Source of the DNA: CADBRN01 sp050944685
GTDB lineage: Bacteria > Bacillota > Clostridia > Lachnospirales > Lachnospiraceae
Reading direction: 5' to 3'
Length of the DNA stretch: 28,366 nucleotides
NCBI GenBank assembly: GCA_050944685.1
Contig: JBMNRP010000027.1
Span: forward strand, 1-28,366
Shown: positions 6,139 through 14,151 of the stretch, piece after piece
Position numbering within the stretch: position 1 is the first letter of the stretch
Layout of the letters: the number at the start of each line of letters is the position of its first letter
Notes under the pieces: model-generated
What the model saw: only the letters and a program-made list of their open reading frames with translations
Told to the model about the DNA's origin: nothing
The model's database searches: none
Position numbers and translations under genes: made by a program

Positions 6139-7102
6139 TGAGCACAGCCTCACGATGGCGCAGATCATTGAGCGGCTGTCAGAGTACGAAATTCCCGCGG
6201 ATCGGAAAACGCTGTATCTCGATTTCGCGGAACTCGGAAAGTTCGGATACGAGATCATCAGCGAGAAACAGGGGAGAAAGACCTGTTATCACCTGGGAAA
6301 CCGTCTGTTTGAGCTGCCCGAGCTGAAAATGCTGGTGGATTCTGTTCAGGCGGCGAAATTCATTACGGACCGGAAATCACGCGCGCTGATCAAGAAGCTG
6401 GAGAGTCTGGTCAGCCGTTATGAGGCACGGGAACTGAACCGGCAGGTGGTGATTTCCGGACGGGTCAAGACAGTCAACAAGAAGATCTATTACAACGTCG
6501 ACAAGATTTACGAGGCGATCAATCAGAACCGTCAGATCACGTTCCATTATTTCCAGTGGAACGCGCGGAAGGAGCAGGTGCTGCGTCACAATGGCGCACT
6601 GTATCAGATCAGTCCCTGGTGCCTGATGTGGGATGACGAGTATTATTACCTCGTCGCGTATGAAAAGCCGGAGAACGGGATCCGCCATTTCCGGGTCGAT
6701 AAGATGCTGGACATTGCGGTGACCGAAGAGCCCCGGGACGGGCTGGAGACATTCCGTCAATTTGATGTGGCGAAGTATGCCAAAAGCCTTTTCGGAATGT
6801 ATGGAGGAGAGGAGACCACGGTTACACTGGAAGGAAGAGGAGATATGGCGGCGGTTCTGATTGACCGCTTCGGAAACGATATCATGCTCATTCCCAGGGA
6901 GGGAGACCGCTTCACAGCTCATGTGAACGTGATCCCGAGCCGTCAGTTTCTGGGATGGGTGATCGCTCTGGGGGACGGGATCCGGATCACCGGACCAAAG
7001 AGAGTGGTCCGGGATATGAGAGAGATTTCGTCCCGCCTGGCACAGCAGTATTCGGATTCTCCGGGCGCCGCGGACGATGCAGAAGGAACACACCCCTGCT
7101 GA
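6068..7102 (+). CDS. WYL-domain transcriptional regulator
   Basis: A 344-residue regulator. The N-terminal winged helix (about 8-75) reads KLLYLLKIFQEETDDEHSLT, TMAQIIERL and the recognition segment PADRKTLYLDFAEL. The central WYL domain (about 140-225) includes INQNRQITFHYFQW, YQISPWCLMWDDEYYYLVAY and HFRVDKM. The C-terminal part (about 240-325) is the usual WCX region. WYL domains sense ligands, often nucleotides or nucleic acid, but nothing here identifies the ligand. A GGGGAG site lies 10 nt before the ATG. The next gene, xpt, has its own promoter starting 10 bp after this stop. No defence genes surround it. Confidence 0.9.
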   Translation: MARKENQKLKLLYLLKIFQEETDDEHSLTMAQIIERLSEYEIPADRKTLYLDFAELGKFGYEIISEKQGRKTCYHLGNRLFELPELKMLVDSVQAAKFITDRKSRALIKKLESLVSRYEARELNRQVVISGRVKTVNKKIYYNVDKIYEAINQNRQITFHYFQWNARKEQVLRHNGALYQISPWCLMWDDEYYYLVAYEKPENGIRHFRVDKMLDIAVTEEPRDGLETFRQFDVAKYAKSLFGMYGGEETTVTLEGRGDMAAVLIDRFGNDIMLIPREGDRFTAHVNVIPSRQFLGWVIALGDGIRITGPKRVVRDMREISSRLAQQYSDSPGAADDAEGTHPC

Positions 7103-7112
7103 ATCCTGTACA

Positions 7113-7141
7113 TTTACAGAATCTGTAAAATACTTTACAAT
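7113..7141 (+). promoter_or_regulatory. sigma-A promoter of xpt with palindromic operator
   Basis: TTTACA (7113-7118), a 17 bp spacer and TACAAT (7136-7141) make a near-consensus promoter. The -35 box is the left arm of a perfect 8+1+8 inverted repeat, TTTACAGA-A-TCTGTAAA (7113-7129). A protein bound there should block RNA polymerase. No purine riboswitch fits in the 70 bp gap. Confidence 0.7.
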
Positions 7142-7172
7142 AACAATAAGTGTGGCTGGAAAGGAGATTCAG

Positions 7173-7754
7173 ATGAAAGCATTGGAAGAGAAAATCCGCA
7201 AAGAGGGGCAGGTTCGTCCGGGCAATATTCTGAAGGTCGACAGCTTCCTGAATCATCAGATGGATATCGCTTTCTTTAATGAGATCGGAAAAGAATTCAA
7301 GAGACTATTTGCCGACCGCCCGATTACGAAAATTCTTACGATTGAGGCTTCCGGTGTCGGAATCGCCGCTATCGCCGCACAGTATTTCGGCGTTCCTGTC
7401 GTGTTTGCGAAAAAATCGCAGAGCATTAATCTGGACGGCAGTCTTTACACGACAAAGGTCAGATCTTATACGCACGGCCGGGTGTACGATGTGATCGTGT
7501 CGAAGAAGTTTCTCCTTCCGGGAGACCATGTGCTGATCATCGATGACTTCCTCGCAAACGGATGCGCGGTAAACGGTCTGATTGAGATTATCGAAGAGGC
7601 AGGAGCGGTGCTCGAGGGTGTGGGTATCGTGATTGAGAAGGGATTTCAGAACGGCGGAAAGGAGCTGCGTGAGCGGGGTATCAATCTGAAGTCGCTGGCG
7701 ATCGTGGACTCCATGACGGACGACGATCTGGTGTTTCGGGAGCAGGAGGAATAA
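7173..7754 (+). CDS. xpt: Xanthine phosphoribosyltransferase
   Basis: Purine salvage enzyme converting xanthine and PRPP to XMP. The start MKALEEKIRKEG is fixed by GGAAAGGAG at 7158-7166. The 193-residue length matches Xpt. Family landmarks are ILKVDSFLNHQMD near residue 18, the ITKILTIEASGVGIAAIAA segment, VVFAKKSQS, and the PRPP-binding loop HVLIIDDFLANG with its paired aspartates (about 127-138). The C-terminus ends in LAIVDSMTDDDLVF. In Bacillus the homologue is under a guanine riboswitch; here there is none, but a palindrome covers the promoter. It sits alone between the WYL regulator and a sensor kinase gene. Confidence 0.95.
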   Translation: MKALEEKIRKEGQVRPGNILKVDSFLNHQMDIAFFNEIGKEFKRLFADRPITKILTIEASGVGIAAIAAQYFGVPVVFAKKSQSINLDGSLYTTKVRSYTHGRVYDVIVSKKFLLPGDHVLIIDDFLANGCAVNGLIEIIEEAGAVLEGVGIVIEKGFQNGGKELRERGINLKSLAIVDSMTDDDLVFREQEE

Positions 7755-7801
7755 CCCCATTCGGGTTCAGCAGGACATAAGCTGCTGCAGAGAAGATTAT
7801 T

Positions 7802-9256
7802 ATGGTAAAGAAATCAATCAAAAAACGCGTAGCACTGACTTTCATTCTGCTGATGGCTGTCGCGCTCGTGGCGATCGAGATGGTCAATTTCTTTTTTCTG
7901 GATCGTGTCTATCTGAGAGAAAAAGAAAAAATCCTGATTCAGAGCTATGAGATGTGCAATCAGGCAGACGGCAATATCGGAGAAACGCTGGAGCAATATT
8001 ATCAGGATAACGGGCTGACGTTCGGTCTCGCGGATGAAAATCTGAATTACCTTGACACGAACGCGCAGGACGGAGAGCGCATGACCAGTCGCCTTTTCGG
8101 GAATGTCATGCGGAAAGAGGATGAAAATACCACGGTGATCCGGAAAGAAGAGTCGTGGCAGATCATCAAGATTTATGACCGGTTCGCCGGTGTCAATTAT
8201 CTGGAGCTCTGGGGCAATCTGGACAACGGGGATTACTACATTGTCCTGACGCCGTTCCAGAGCATCAAAGTGGCAGCCAGGATCTCAATCCGGTTCTACG
8301 CGATGATCGGCGTGATTGTCATCGGAATCAGCGCGGTGATCGTTTTGTTTCTGACCGGGAAGATCGTCCGGCCGCTTCAGGAACTGACCGAACTGTCAAA
8401 GAAGATGGCGGATCTGGATTTCAACGCGCGCTACACGAGCGGAGGAGAGGATGAAATCGGCGAGCTGGGCAGAAACTTCAATTCGATGTCCGAAAAACTG
8501 GAGAAAGCCATTTCCGAGCTGAAGAGCGCGAACGCAAAACTGCAGAAGGATATTGAGCAGCGCACAAAAATCGATGAAATGAGGACGGAATTTCTTGCGA
8601 ATGTTTCCCACGAGCTGAAAACGCCGATCGCACTGATCTTAGGATACGCAGAAGGGCTCAAGGACAATGTGAGCGATGAGGACAGCCGCGATTTCTACTG
8701 CGACGTTATTATTGACGAGTCAAAAAAGATGGATAAGATGGTCAGAAACCTGCTGACGCTCAACCAGCTGGAGTTCGGAAACGATCAGCTGACCATGCAG
8801 CGGTTTGACCTGACAGAGATGGTCCGCAACGTGATCCAGACACAGCAGATCATGATCGAGCAGAAGGAAGCGGTGATCGAATTTGATCAGGTCGATCCCG
8901 TCTGGGTCTGGGGAGATACATTCCGGATCGAAGAGGTCGTCACAAATTATCTGACCAATGCGTTAAATCATGTGGACGATCGTCATATTATCCGGATTAA
9001 AGCAGAAGAGAGGGACGGGATCGTCACAACGTCTGTGTATAACAGCGGGAAGCCGATCCCGGAAGAATCCCTCGATCAGATCTGGGACAAGTTTTACAAG
9101 GTCGACAAAGCCCGCACCAGAGCCTATGGAGGAAGCGGCATCGGCCTCTCGATCGTGAAGGCCATTATGGACAATCACGGACAGAAATGCTGGGCGGAAA
9201 ATCGTCCCGACGGAGTCGTGTTCTGCTTTACGCTGGAGTCAAAAGTTAACCTCTGA
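7802..9256 (+). CDS. HAMP-containing sensor histidine kinase (orphan)
   Basis: A 484-residue membrane kinase. A first helix (about 10-33) is followed by an extracytoplasmic sensor of about 130 residues, a second helix (about 167-189), and a HAMP linker (GKIVRPLQELTELSKKM). Then come the phospho-acceptor H270 in FLANVSHELKTP and a C-terminal ATPase domain with NYLTNALNHV, WDKFYKVDKAR and GGSGIGLSIV. All catalytic boxes are present. It has no adjacent regulator, which is unusual for this kinase class; the nearest candidate partner is the regulator at 1724. It begins 47 bp after xpt and may be co-transcribed with it. A strong bidirectional hairpin lies after the gene. Confidence 0.93.
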   Translation: MVKKSIKKRVALTFILLMAVALVAIEMVNFFFLDRVYLREKEKILIQSYEMCNQADGNIGETLEQYYQDNGLTFGLADENLNYLDTNAQDGERMTSRLFGNVMRKEDENTTVIRKEESWQIIKIYDRFAGVNYLELWGNLDNGDYYIVLTPFQSIKVAARISIRFYAMIGVIVIGISAVIVLFLTGKIVRPLQELTELSKKMADLDFNARYTSGGEDEIGELGRNFNSMSEKLEKAISELKSANAKLQKDIEQRTKIDEMRTEFLANVSHELKTPIALILGYAEGLKDNVSDEDSRDFYCDVIIDESKKMDKMVRNLLTLNQLEFGNDQLTMQRFDLTEMVRNVIQTQQIMIEQKEAVIEFDQVDPVWVWGDTFRIEEVVTNYLTNALNHVDDRHIIRIKAEERDGIVTTSVYNSGKPIPEESLDQIWDKFYKVDKARTRAYGGSGIGLSIVKAIMDNHGQKCWAENRPDGVVFCFTLESKVNL

Positions 9257-9331
9257 AAGGGATGCGCCGGGAGATCGCGGTCCGATGATTTCCCGGTCTA
9301 GTTGGATCCCCGGAATTCTCAGGGAAAACGG

Positions 9332-9372
9332 GCCGAAAAAATCCCGCACGGTCAAAAGACCGTGCGGGATTT
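9332..9372. terminator. Bidirectional hairpin terminator
   Basis: A perfect 15 bp stem (9339-9353 with 9358-9372), core CCCGCACGGTC, closes on an AAAA loop. The A-run before it gives a U-tract on the minus strand, so it is a strong terminator for the L,D-transpeptidase gene. On the plus strand it follows the kinase with a weaker tail. Confidence 0.9.
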
Positions 9373-9389
9373 CATGTTACAATATGAAA

Positions 9390-10883
9390 TTATTCTTCGA
9401 ACTTGCATCCCTGCGAGTAGTAGACGACGATCGGCATGTCCTCCGTAATCACATCGTAAAGCTGCGGAGCAAAGGAGGTCGGAAGGTTTACGCATCCGTG
9501 AGATCCGGAATAAATGTAGATCTCTCCGCCGAAGCGGCTCCTCCAGGAAGCATCGTGGAATCCGATTCCGCCGTTGAACGGCATCCAGTAATCTACATGA
9601 GAGATGTAAGACGGCTCTCCGGTTTCCGGATCAATTTCTCCGGTCAGATCCCGGTCTTTTTCTTTGTAGGTCAGCGTGTAGACTCCGGAGGGAGTGTAGC
9701 GGTCGCTGGTCATTCTTCCGGAAACAACATCCGATTCCAGAATGACGGCTCCGTTCTGATATACCCACATATGCTGGCGGCTCAGATCGACTTCGATGTA
9801 AGTGCTGCCGAATCCGTTGTTCTCGTTCGTTACTTCACGTCTGGAATAATTCGGCTCACGCGTCGTTACCGTACCGGCAGCGAGCTCGGAGGTCAGCTGT
9901 GCGATCTCGGCATCCTCGTCAATCTTGTATCCGTATTTTCCGCCTTTTACAGTAATCGCTCCGATGCCCGTCGCGTTGAACTGACGCTCCTTGCCGACGG
10001 TGTTCACCTTTTCCGCCAGCTCCGCGACATACTGCCTGATATGCTCGTTCCAGGCATCGTCATCTTTCACATAATTTCCGTTCTCATCCTGGGAAAGCCA
10101 GGTGACGAGTGTATTTCCATCCAGAACCTGATTCTCACCGGAAGGAAGTGTGTAGGTGATACTCGAGGCGGCATACTGGTTCAGCTGATTCGCCTGCTCC
10201 TGAAGCGCGTTCCGGTCGGTGTCATCGGTAACAGAGGTGTAAGCCCCTTCGAGATCTTTGACGGAGAACGTTGTTTCGGATTTGGAAACGGCCTCTTTCA
10301 CAGCGGCAACGACCGCGTCTTTATTCAGGGTAGATCCCTCGTCCGCGTCGACTACGGTGAACGAACCGTTTGTGAACTCAATATGCGTCTTGGTGGGAGC
10401 CACCATATTCGCGTCCTGCATTTCCGGAAGGGCGAGTACCGCAGCGGAGAGTTTTTCCTCGTCAAATTTCGTCTGCGAAGCCACCGTGTACTGCGTCTGC
10501 TGGAAAAGACCCTTCGGCCATGCGAGATAATTCTGGGAATTCAGAAGCTTCTGAATGCTTCCGTCCGGAACATACTGATAATCAATCTGACTCGCCGTGA
10601 TCGTTTCGGTCTTATCTCCGCGGAAGGTGAGGACGATTTTGTACGATGCGGCCTGGTCCGCAAGGAGCTGTTCGATCTGCCCCGGCGTTTTATTCCCGGC
10701 GTTTATTTTATTGATATAGGTACCTTTGAAAAATTCGGTCTGGTACTGCGTGGAATAACTGTAGTATATCCCGGCCACGAGAACCGCCAGAGCGGCGATC
10801 AGAATACCAAGAATGATTTTCAGAGACTTTAAACTGATTTTTTTGGTTTTTGGTCCGACATCTGCGGTCGTGACGCTCGCCAT
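9390..10883 (-). CDS. YkuD-type L,D-transpeptidase with peptidoglycan-binding region
   Basis: Cell-wall enzyme expected to make or exchange 3-3 peptidoglycan cross-links outside the membrane. The start MASVTTADVGPK is chosen for the GAGGTG site at 10893-10898. It is 497 residues long: a short cytosolic tail, one membrane anchor (about 22-41), a long extracellular region resembling the PG_binding_4 domain, and a C-terminal YkuD domain (about 350-495). The active site is SHGCVNLP with C464 and the preceding histidine; GGIGFHDASWR supplies the other conserved histidine. All catalytic residues are present. The gene has its own promoter, diverges from the CarD-like gene and ends at a strong hairpin. 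Confidence 0.94.
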   Translation of the reverse strand: MASVTTADVGPKTKKISLKSLKIILGILIAALAVLVAGIYYSYSTQYQTEFFKGTYINKINAGNKTPGQIEQLLADQAASYKIVLTFRGDKTETITASQIDYQYVPDGSIQKLLNSQNYLAWPKGLFQQTQYTVASQTKFDEEKLSAAVLALPEMQDANMVAPTKTHIEFTNGSFTVVDADEGSTLNKDAVVAAVKEAVSKSETTFSVKDLEGAYTSVTDDTDRNALQEQANQLNQYAASSITYTLPSGENQVLDGNTLVTWLSQDENGNYVKDDDAWNEHIRQYVAELAEKVNTVGKERQFNATGIGAITVKGGKYGYKIDEDAEIAQLTSELAAGTVTTREPNYSRREVTNENNGFGSTYIEVDLSRQHMWVYQNGAVILESDVVSGRMTSDRYTPSGVYTLTYKEKDRDLTGEIDPETGEPSYISHVDYWMPFNGGIGFHDASWRSRFGGEIYIYSGSHGCVNLPTSFAPQLYDVITEDMPIVVYYSQGCKFEE

Positions 10884-10939
10884 ATTTACATACACCTCGT
10901 TTACAATAAAAACTTTGTGCACAATTGAATAACAAGCTC

Positions 10940-10967
10940 ATTATAACATAGATTCCTGAATCGTGAA
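10940..10967 (-). promoter_or_regulatory. sigma-A promoter of the L,D-transpeptidase
   Basis: On the minus strand TTCACG (10962-10967), a 16 bp spacer and a perfect TATAAT (10940-10945). The -10 box is 56 bp before the start codon. Confidence 0.6.
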
Positions 10968-11009
10968 GATATGTTTCATAAAAAAACAAAAAATTTATGG
11001 TAGATATTG

Positions 11010-11044
11010 CGCTTACATAATATTGAAAAATGTGCTAAAATCAG
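11010..11044 (+). promoter_or_regulatory. possible promoter of the CarD-like gene
   Basis: TTACAT followed after 17 bp by TAAAAT, with an overlapping alternative TTGAAA plus 17 bp plus TATAGG. Both are in the A/T-rich stretch 60-85 bp before the start. Which one is used cannot be decided by eye. Confidence 0.4.
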
Positions 11045-11096
11045 ATATAGGATTTTGTACATTTTATTTATCAGATTACGAAGGAAAGGAGGTTTC

Positions 11097-11603
11097 ATGT
11101 TCAAAAAAGACTCATATGTAGTCTACGGGATGAACGGTCCATGTAAAATCGTTAATATCACGACCCTGGATCTGCCGGGCTGTGACAGGAAGCGGAAATA
11201 CTATGTGCTGCAGCCGGTCAATTCGGGCGGAAGCACCATTTATTCTCCCGTAGACAACGAAAAGGTCGGAATTCGTGCCGTTATCAGCAGAAAAGAAGCG
11301 GAACGGCTGCTCGGGGAAGTCGGAGAAATCAGCGGGTTCAAAGTGACGAGCGAGAAATTCCGGGAAGATACCTACAAAGAAATACTGCGCGACAGCGACT
11401 GCAGGAAGGCAGTTTCACTGATCCGCACCTTGATGAACCGCAGGCAGAAGCGGCTCGAGCAGGGCAGGAAATTTACTTCCGTTGATGAGCGGTATCTCAG
11501 TGCCGCAATGTCCAAGCTCTGCAGTGAGCTCGCGATCGCGCTTGGACGCGAAGAAGAAGAAATCGAGGATGAACTGATCGATCTGCTTCATATATCCGCC
11601 TGA
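11097..11603 (+). CDS. CarD-like transcriptional regulator
   Basis: A 168-residue protein whose N-terminal part (about 1-62) reads KKDSYVVYGMNGPCKIVNI, followed by YYVLQPV and STIYSPVDN. This matches the CarD/TRCF RNA-polymerase-interacting Tudor-like domain. The C-terminal part (about 65-168) is helical and charged, as in CarD DNA-binding domains. CarD proteins contact the RNA polymerase beta subunit and stabilise open promoters. The start is set by an AAAGGAGG site (11085-11092). The gene diverges from the L,D-transpeptidase gene. Its last 16 bp overlap, tail to tail, the end of the DUF4317 gene. Confidence 0.88.
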   Translation: MFKKDSYVVYGMNGPCKIVNITTLDLPGCDRKRKYYVLQPVNSGGSTIYSPVDNEKVGIRAVISRKEAERLLGEVGEISGFKVTSEKFREDTYKEILRDSDCRKAVSLIRTLMNRRQKRLEQGRKFTSVDERYLSAAMSKLCSELAIALGREEEEIEDELIDLLHISA

Positions 11604-12757
11604 TTTTGCTGAACATTTCCATTTGATATATTACGTTTTCTTCGTATGCGAAGGCCGTTGACTTCCACTTCGCCTGAAAGCGGGATCATAATATATTCTT
11701 CTCCGTCGATGATGCGAGTTTCGATCAGATCAGTTCGCTCAGAACTGATGCTGATCTTCACATCCGGCGAGGACACTTCAAATCGTTTTCCGGAGGCGAG
11801 ATTTGTGGCCATCAGCCGAACGTCCTCCTGGAAAATTTCTTTTTCCGATGTTTCCCATTTTTTCAGCTTTTCCTCATCCGCCCCACACTGCGTGAGAAAC
11901 TTCTGAACATCTCTCTGGTCCAGGATGGCAGGTTCCGGGTCGTCTTTATGTTCTTCGACCATGACCTGCAGATTCTCGTGGATGGTTTTCGCGAGATCGA
12001 AATCGCAGTCTCTGCCGAATACGTCTTCTACCGTCTCATTAAATGTCAGCTTCTGAGAAGCGGCAGAAAGAGGAAGCGGTGAGCCGAAGACAGCGTCGGT
12101 AAATTCTTCGTGCAGGTCCGAGGGATTTTTTGCGTGGTAAAGTACGCTGTGAATGTCCGTGTTCCGGTCATTAAAGGCAGGAAACAGAAAGCCGATTTCA
12201 GGAGGATCGACCATGTGGTCCTGCAGTTTGTCGACAAAGGAATTGCTTTCCTGGTCGTACACCAGTCCCGCCTTCGAGAGGGAGACCGGGCAGATGGCGC
12301 ATGTCAGAAAGCGATAGACGTATTCGGAAGCGTCGAACTGTTCCACGCGGTCGGTTCCCCGGGAGGGAATGTCGTAGGTTCCGTGCACGACCAGGATCAG
12401 ATAATTTCCCGGTATGGCGCAGTTCTCGATTACCCGGTCGAAGAAGGAGTTGTTTTCGCCGTCATCTGCCAGGCGGGAGTCGCGGAGCTTCAGAAGAGCA
12501 TCCTGTTTTCCCCCTTCCGTCTCTTCCTCCAAAGGAAATTCCAGCATGTGGAGCTGACGCCCGAGTGTTCCGGAGAGCACTTTCCGGAGCAGATCACAGT
12601 ATTTGTGCATTTCCTCATCCGGAAGAGAAAGAAAGGCTTCCTTCATCGTCATTACCTTTTCTTTGTCGCCGTTGACATAGCATCCGGCCATGCGGTCTAC
12701 GCGGCAGTGATCCTTCGTGAGAAGACGGCGGATTTCGGAGATTTCTTTTTTGTTCAT
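11588..12757 (-). CDS. DUF4317 family protein
   Basis: A 389-residue protein recognised as the clostridial DUF4317 family by MNKKEISEIRRLLTKDHCR, the RMAGCYVNGDKEKV segment and ILVVHGTYDIP. The family function is unknown. No signal peptide or membrane helix is visible, so it is probably cytosolic. The start is supported by GGGAGGT at about 12762-12768, 5-9 nt upstream; the longer frame has no comparable site. A strong promoter lies at 12865-12893. The stop lies inside the CarD-like gene on the other strand, giving a 16 bp convergent overlap with no room for a separate terminator. Confidence 0.88.
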   Translation of the reverse strand: MNKKEISEIRRLLTKDHCRVDRMAGCYVNGDKEKVMTMKEAFLSLPDEEMHKYCDLLRKVLSGTLGRQLHMLEFPLEEETEGGKQDALLKLRDSRLADDGENNSFFDRVIENCAIPGNYLILVVHGTYDIPSRGTDRVEQFDASEYVYRFLTCAICPVSLSKAGLVYDQESNSFVDKLQDHMVDPPEIGFLFPAFNDRNTDIHSVLYHAKNPSDLHEEFTDAVFGSPLPLSAASQKLTFNETVEDVFGRDCDFDLAKTIHENLQVMVEEHKDDPEPAILDQRDVQKFLTQCGADEEKLKKWETSEKEIFQEDVRLMATNLASGKRFEVSSPDVKISISSERTDLIETRIIDGEEYIMIPLSGEVEVNGLRIRRKRNISNGNVQQNQADI

Positions 12758-12864
12758 GAAATACCTCCCGGATACGAATAAATGAGCCGCTGTTCTTTTC
12801 CAGCGACGATTTTTTGAATATTCCACTTCGTCCGCAGATTCCCCGTGCGGGAGTGACAGAAATC

Positions 12865-12893
12865 ATTTTAGAAAAGAAACAGGACTATTTCAA
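12865..12893 (-). promoter_or_regulatory. sigma-A promoter of the DUF4317 gene
   Basis: On the minus strand TTGAAA (12888-12893), a 17 bp spacer and TAAAAT (12865-12870). Confidence 0.7.
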
Positions 12894-13034
12894 GTGAAAA
12901 TGAGACGGAGCTTTTGCGGGACACAAAATAATCCGGAAAAACAGGCGGAAGGGATTAAAAATTCTGGAAGACCTGTAATGGAAAATAAAAGAAAAGGAAT
13001 TGAAAAAATATCGTCAGGAAAATAAAAATAATGC

Positions 13035-13063
13035 TTGCGATTTTCGGGATGGTAATGTATGAT
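13035..13063 (+). promoter_or_regulatory. sigma-A promoter of tRNA-Glu
   Basis: TTGCGA (13035-13040), a 17 bp spacer and TATGAT (13058-13063), ending 7 bp before the mature tRNA 5' end. Confidence 0.7.
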
Positions 13064-13070
13064 AAAACAC

Positions 13071-13142
13071 GGTTGATTGGTCAAGGGGTTAAGACGTCGC
13101 CCTCTCACGGCGAAAACAGGGGTTCGATTCCCCTATCAACTG
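13071..13142 (+). tRNA. tRNA-Glu (anticodon CTC)
   Basis: A full cloverleaf of 72 nt. The acceptor GGTTGAT pairs with ATCAACT (one terminal G-U), and the discriminator is G. The anticodon stem TCGCC/GGCGA encloses a CTCTCAC loop with anticodon CTC at 13104-13106, reading GAG. The T-arm AGGGG-TTCGATT-CCCCT is perfect. No CCA is encoded. It has its own promoter and terminator. Confidence 0.95.
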
Positions 13143-13153
13143 CTTGATGACTT

Positions 13154-13190
13154 AAAGAACAGCGAAGGCTGTTCTTTCTTTATTTTTTCT
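13154..13190 (+). terminator. Rho-independent terminator after tRNA-Glu
   Basis: AAAGAACAGC and GCTGTTCTTT form a perfect 10 bp stem closing on GAAG, followed by the T-rich CTTTATTTTTTC. Confidence 0.92.
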
Positions 13191-13306
13191 TCCAGGGATC
13201 TGTTTTTTGAACCGGGCCTTTCGCTTCCGGTACCGGATCATTCTTTTTCCGTCTCTTCGTGCGGCGATTGTCCTTGCTTCTTCCATCCTGTGTAAAGACT
13301 GTATGC

Positions 13307-13334
13307 TTGATTTCCGGTTTTTTTCCCTTATAAT
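13307..13334 (+). promoter_or_regulatory. sigma-A promoter of the HAD-topoisomerase IV unit
   Basis: TTGATT (13307-13312), a 16 bp spacer and a perfect TATAAT (13329-13334). The leader to the HAD start is about 100 nt. Confidence 0.65.
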
Positions 13335-13440
13335 GTGACATGGACGTTTTTGACACCGGGGCAGTGCGGGCCGTGTTTCGCCGGACTTTTTCCGGAGCGG
13401 CTGACGCGGGACCGGGATTTCATTAAAGGTGCGCGGATTC

Positions 13441-14142
13441 ATGACTTCTGAATTGTTTTCCAAAAAGGGTGCGATATTTGATCTGGACGGTACGCTGCTG
13501 GATTCCATGGGGGTTTGGCGTCAGATCGATGTCGCGTTTTTTTCGCGCCGGAACATAGCGCTTCCCAATGACTTCATGGGGGCGATCACTCCGATGCAGC
13601 CGTATCAGGCCGCTGTCTATACGGTGAACCGGTTCGGACTGAACGAGTCACCGGACGCCGTCCTTCAGGAGTGGACGGACATGGCGTTTGATGAGTATCG
13701 GAACCGTCTGGAGCTGAAGCCGTATGTGAGAGAGTATATCGGGCTTCTGGCTTCGCGGGGCGTTCGTATGAGCGTCGCTTCTTCTTCGGACCGGAGAATG
13801 GTGGAGGCCGCACTCAGGCGGAATCAGATCCGTGATCAGATGGAATTCATCATTACTTCAGCGGAGATCGGATGCGCAAAGGGAACCCCGGATATCTATC
13901 TGGCCTGTGCGAAGGCCATGAATCTGGAACCCGGAGAGTGTGCGGTTTACGAAGACATCATCGAGGGAATCCGCGGCGCCGGGAAGGGCGGATTTTATAC
14001 CGTGGGCGTCTATGAAGAAAGTTACCGCAGAGATCGCGAGAGATCATCCCGGATGCCGGTAGAAAGCGATCTGTTTATCCGTTCCTTCGGGGATTTGATG
14101 GAAGGTGAAGCGCATATTTTTGAATCAAAAATGATGAGGTGA
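13441..14142 (+). CDS. HAD-superfamily phosphatase, beta-phosphoglucomutase-like
   Basis: Cytosolic HAD hydrolase of 233 residues. Motif I is FDLDGTLLDS with nucleophile D14 and general acid D16. Motif II is the serine-rich SVASSSDRR, motif III the lysine in CAKGTPDIY, and motif IV the acidic EDI in CAVYEDIIEGIRGAGKGG. The cap domain (about 20-90) is of the small helical type seen in beta-phosphoglucomutase-like phosphatases. The substrate is not predictable. I prefer the ATG at 13441, preceded by AAAGGTG; an in-frame GTG at 13429 is possible. It ends 9 bp before parE, so it is likely the first gene of that operon. Confidence 0.9.
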   Translation: MTSELFSKKGAIFDLDGTLLDSMGVWRQIDVAFFSRRNIALPNDFMGAITPMQPYQAAVYTVNRFGLNESPDAVLQEWTDMAFDEYRNRLELKPYVREYIGLLASRGVRMSVASSSDRRMVEAALRRNQIRDQMEFIITSAEIGCAKGTPDIYLACAKAMNLEPGECAVYEDIIEGIRGAGKGGFYTVGVYEESYRRDRERSSRMPVESDLFIRSFGDLMEGEAHIFESKMMR

Positions 14143-14151
14143 TTTACTTTC

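Larger units (their letters stand above)
12758..13070. other. intergenic region, DUF4317 to tRNA-Glu
   Basis: 313 bp without a gene. It holds the DUF4317 ribosome binding site and promoter on the minus strand and the tRNA-Glu promoter on the plus strand. The A-rich middle (12894-13030) shows no feature I can support. Confidence 0.7.

Noticed and set aside
5206..7102. Defence island suggested by WYL and HIRAN genes
   Set aside because: No nuclease, helicase, methylase or other effector lies nearby; the neighbours are metabolic or housekeeping genes.
7103..7172. Purine riboswitch before xpt
   Set aside because: The gap is only 70 bp, is occupied by a promoter and palindrome, and shows no three-way-junction aptamer.
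9285..10832. A 515-codon plus-strand frame opposite the L,D-transpeptidase
   Set aside because: It spans the terminator hairpin, has no recognisable motifs, and the minus-strand gene has an intact active site, anchor and promoter.
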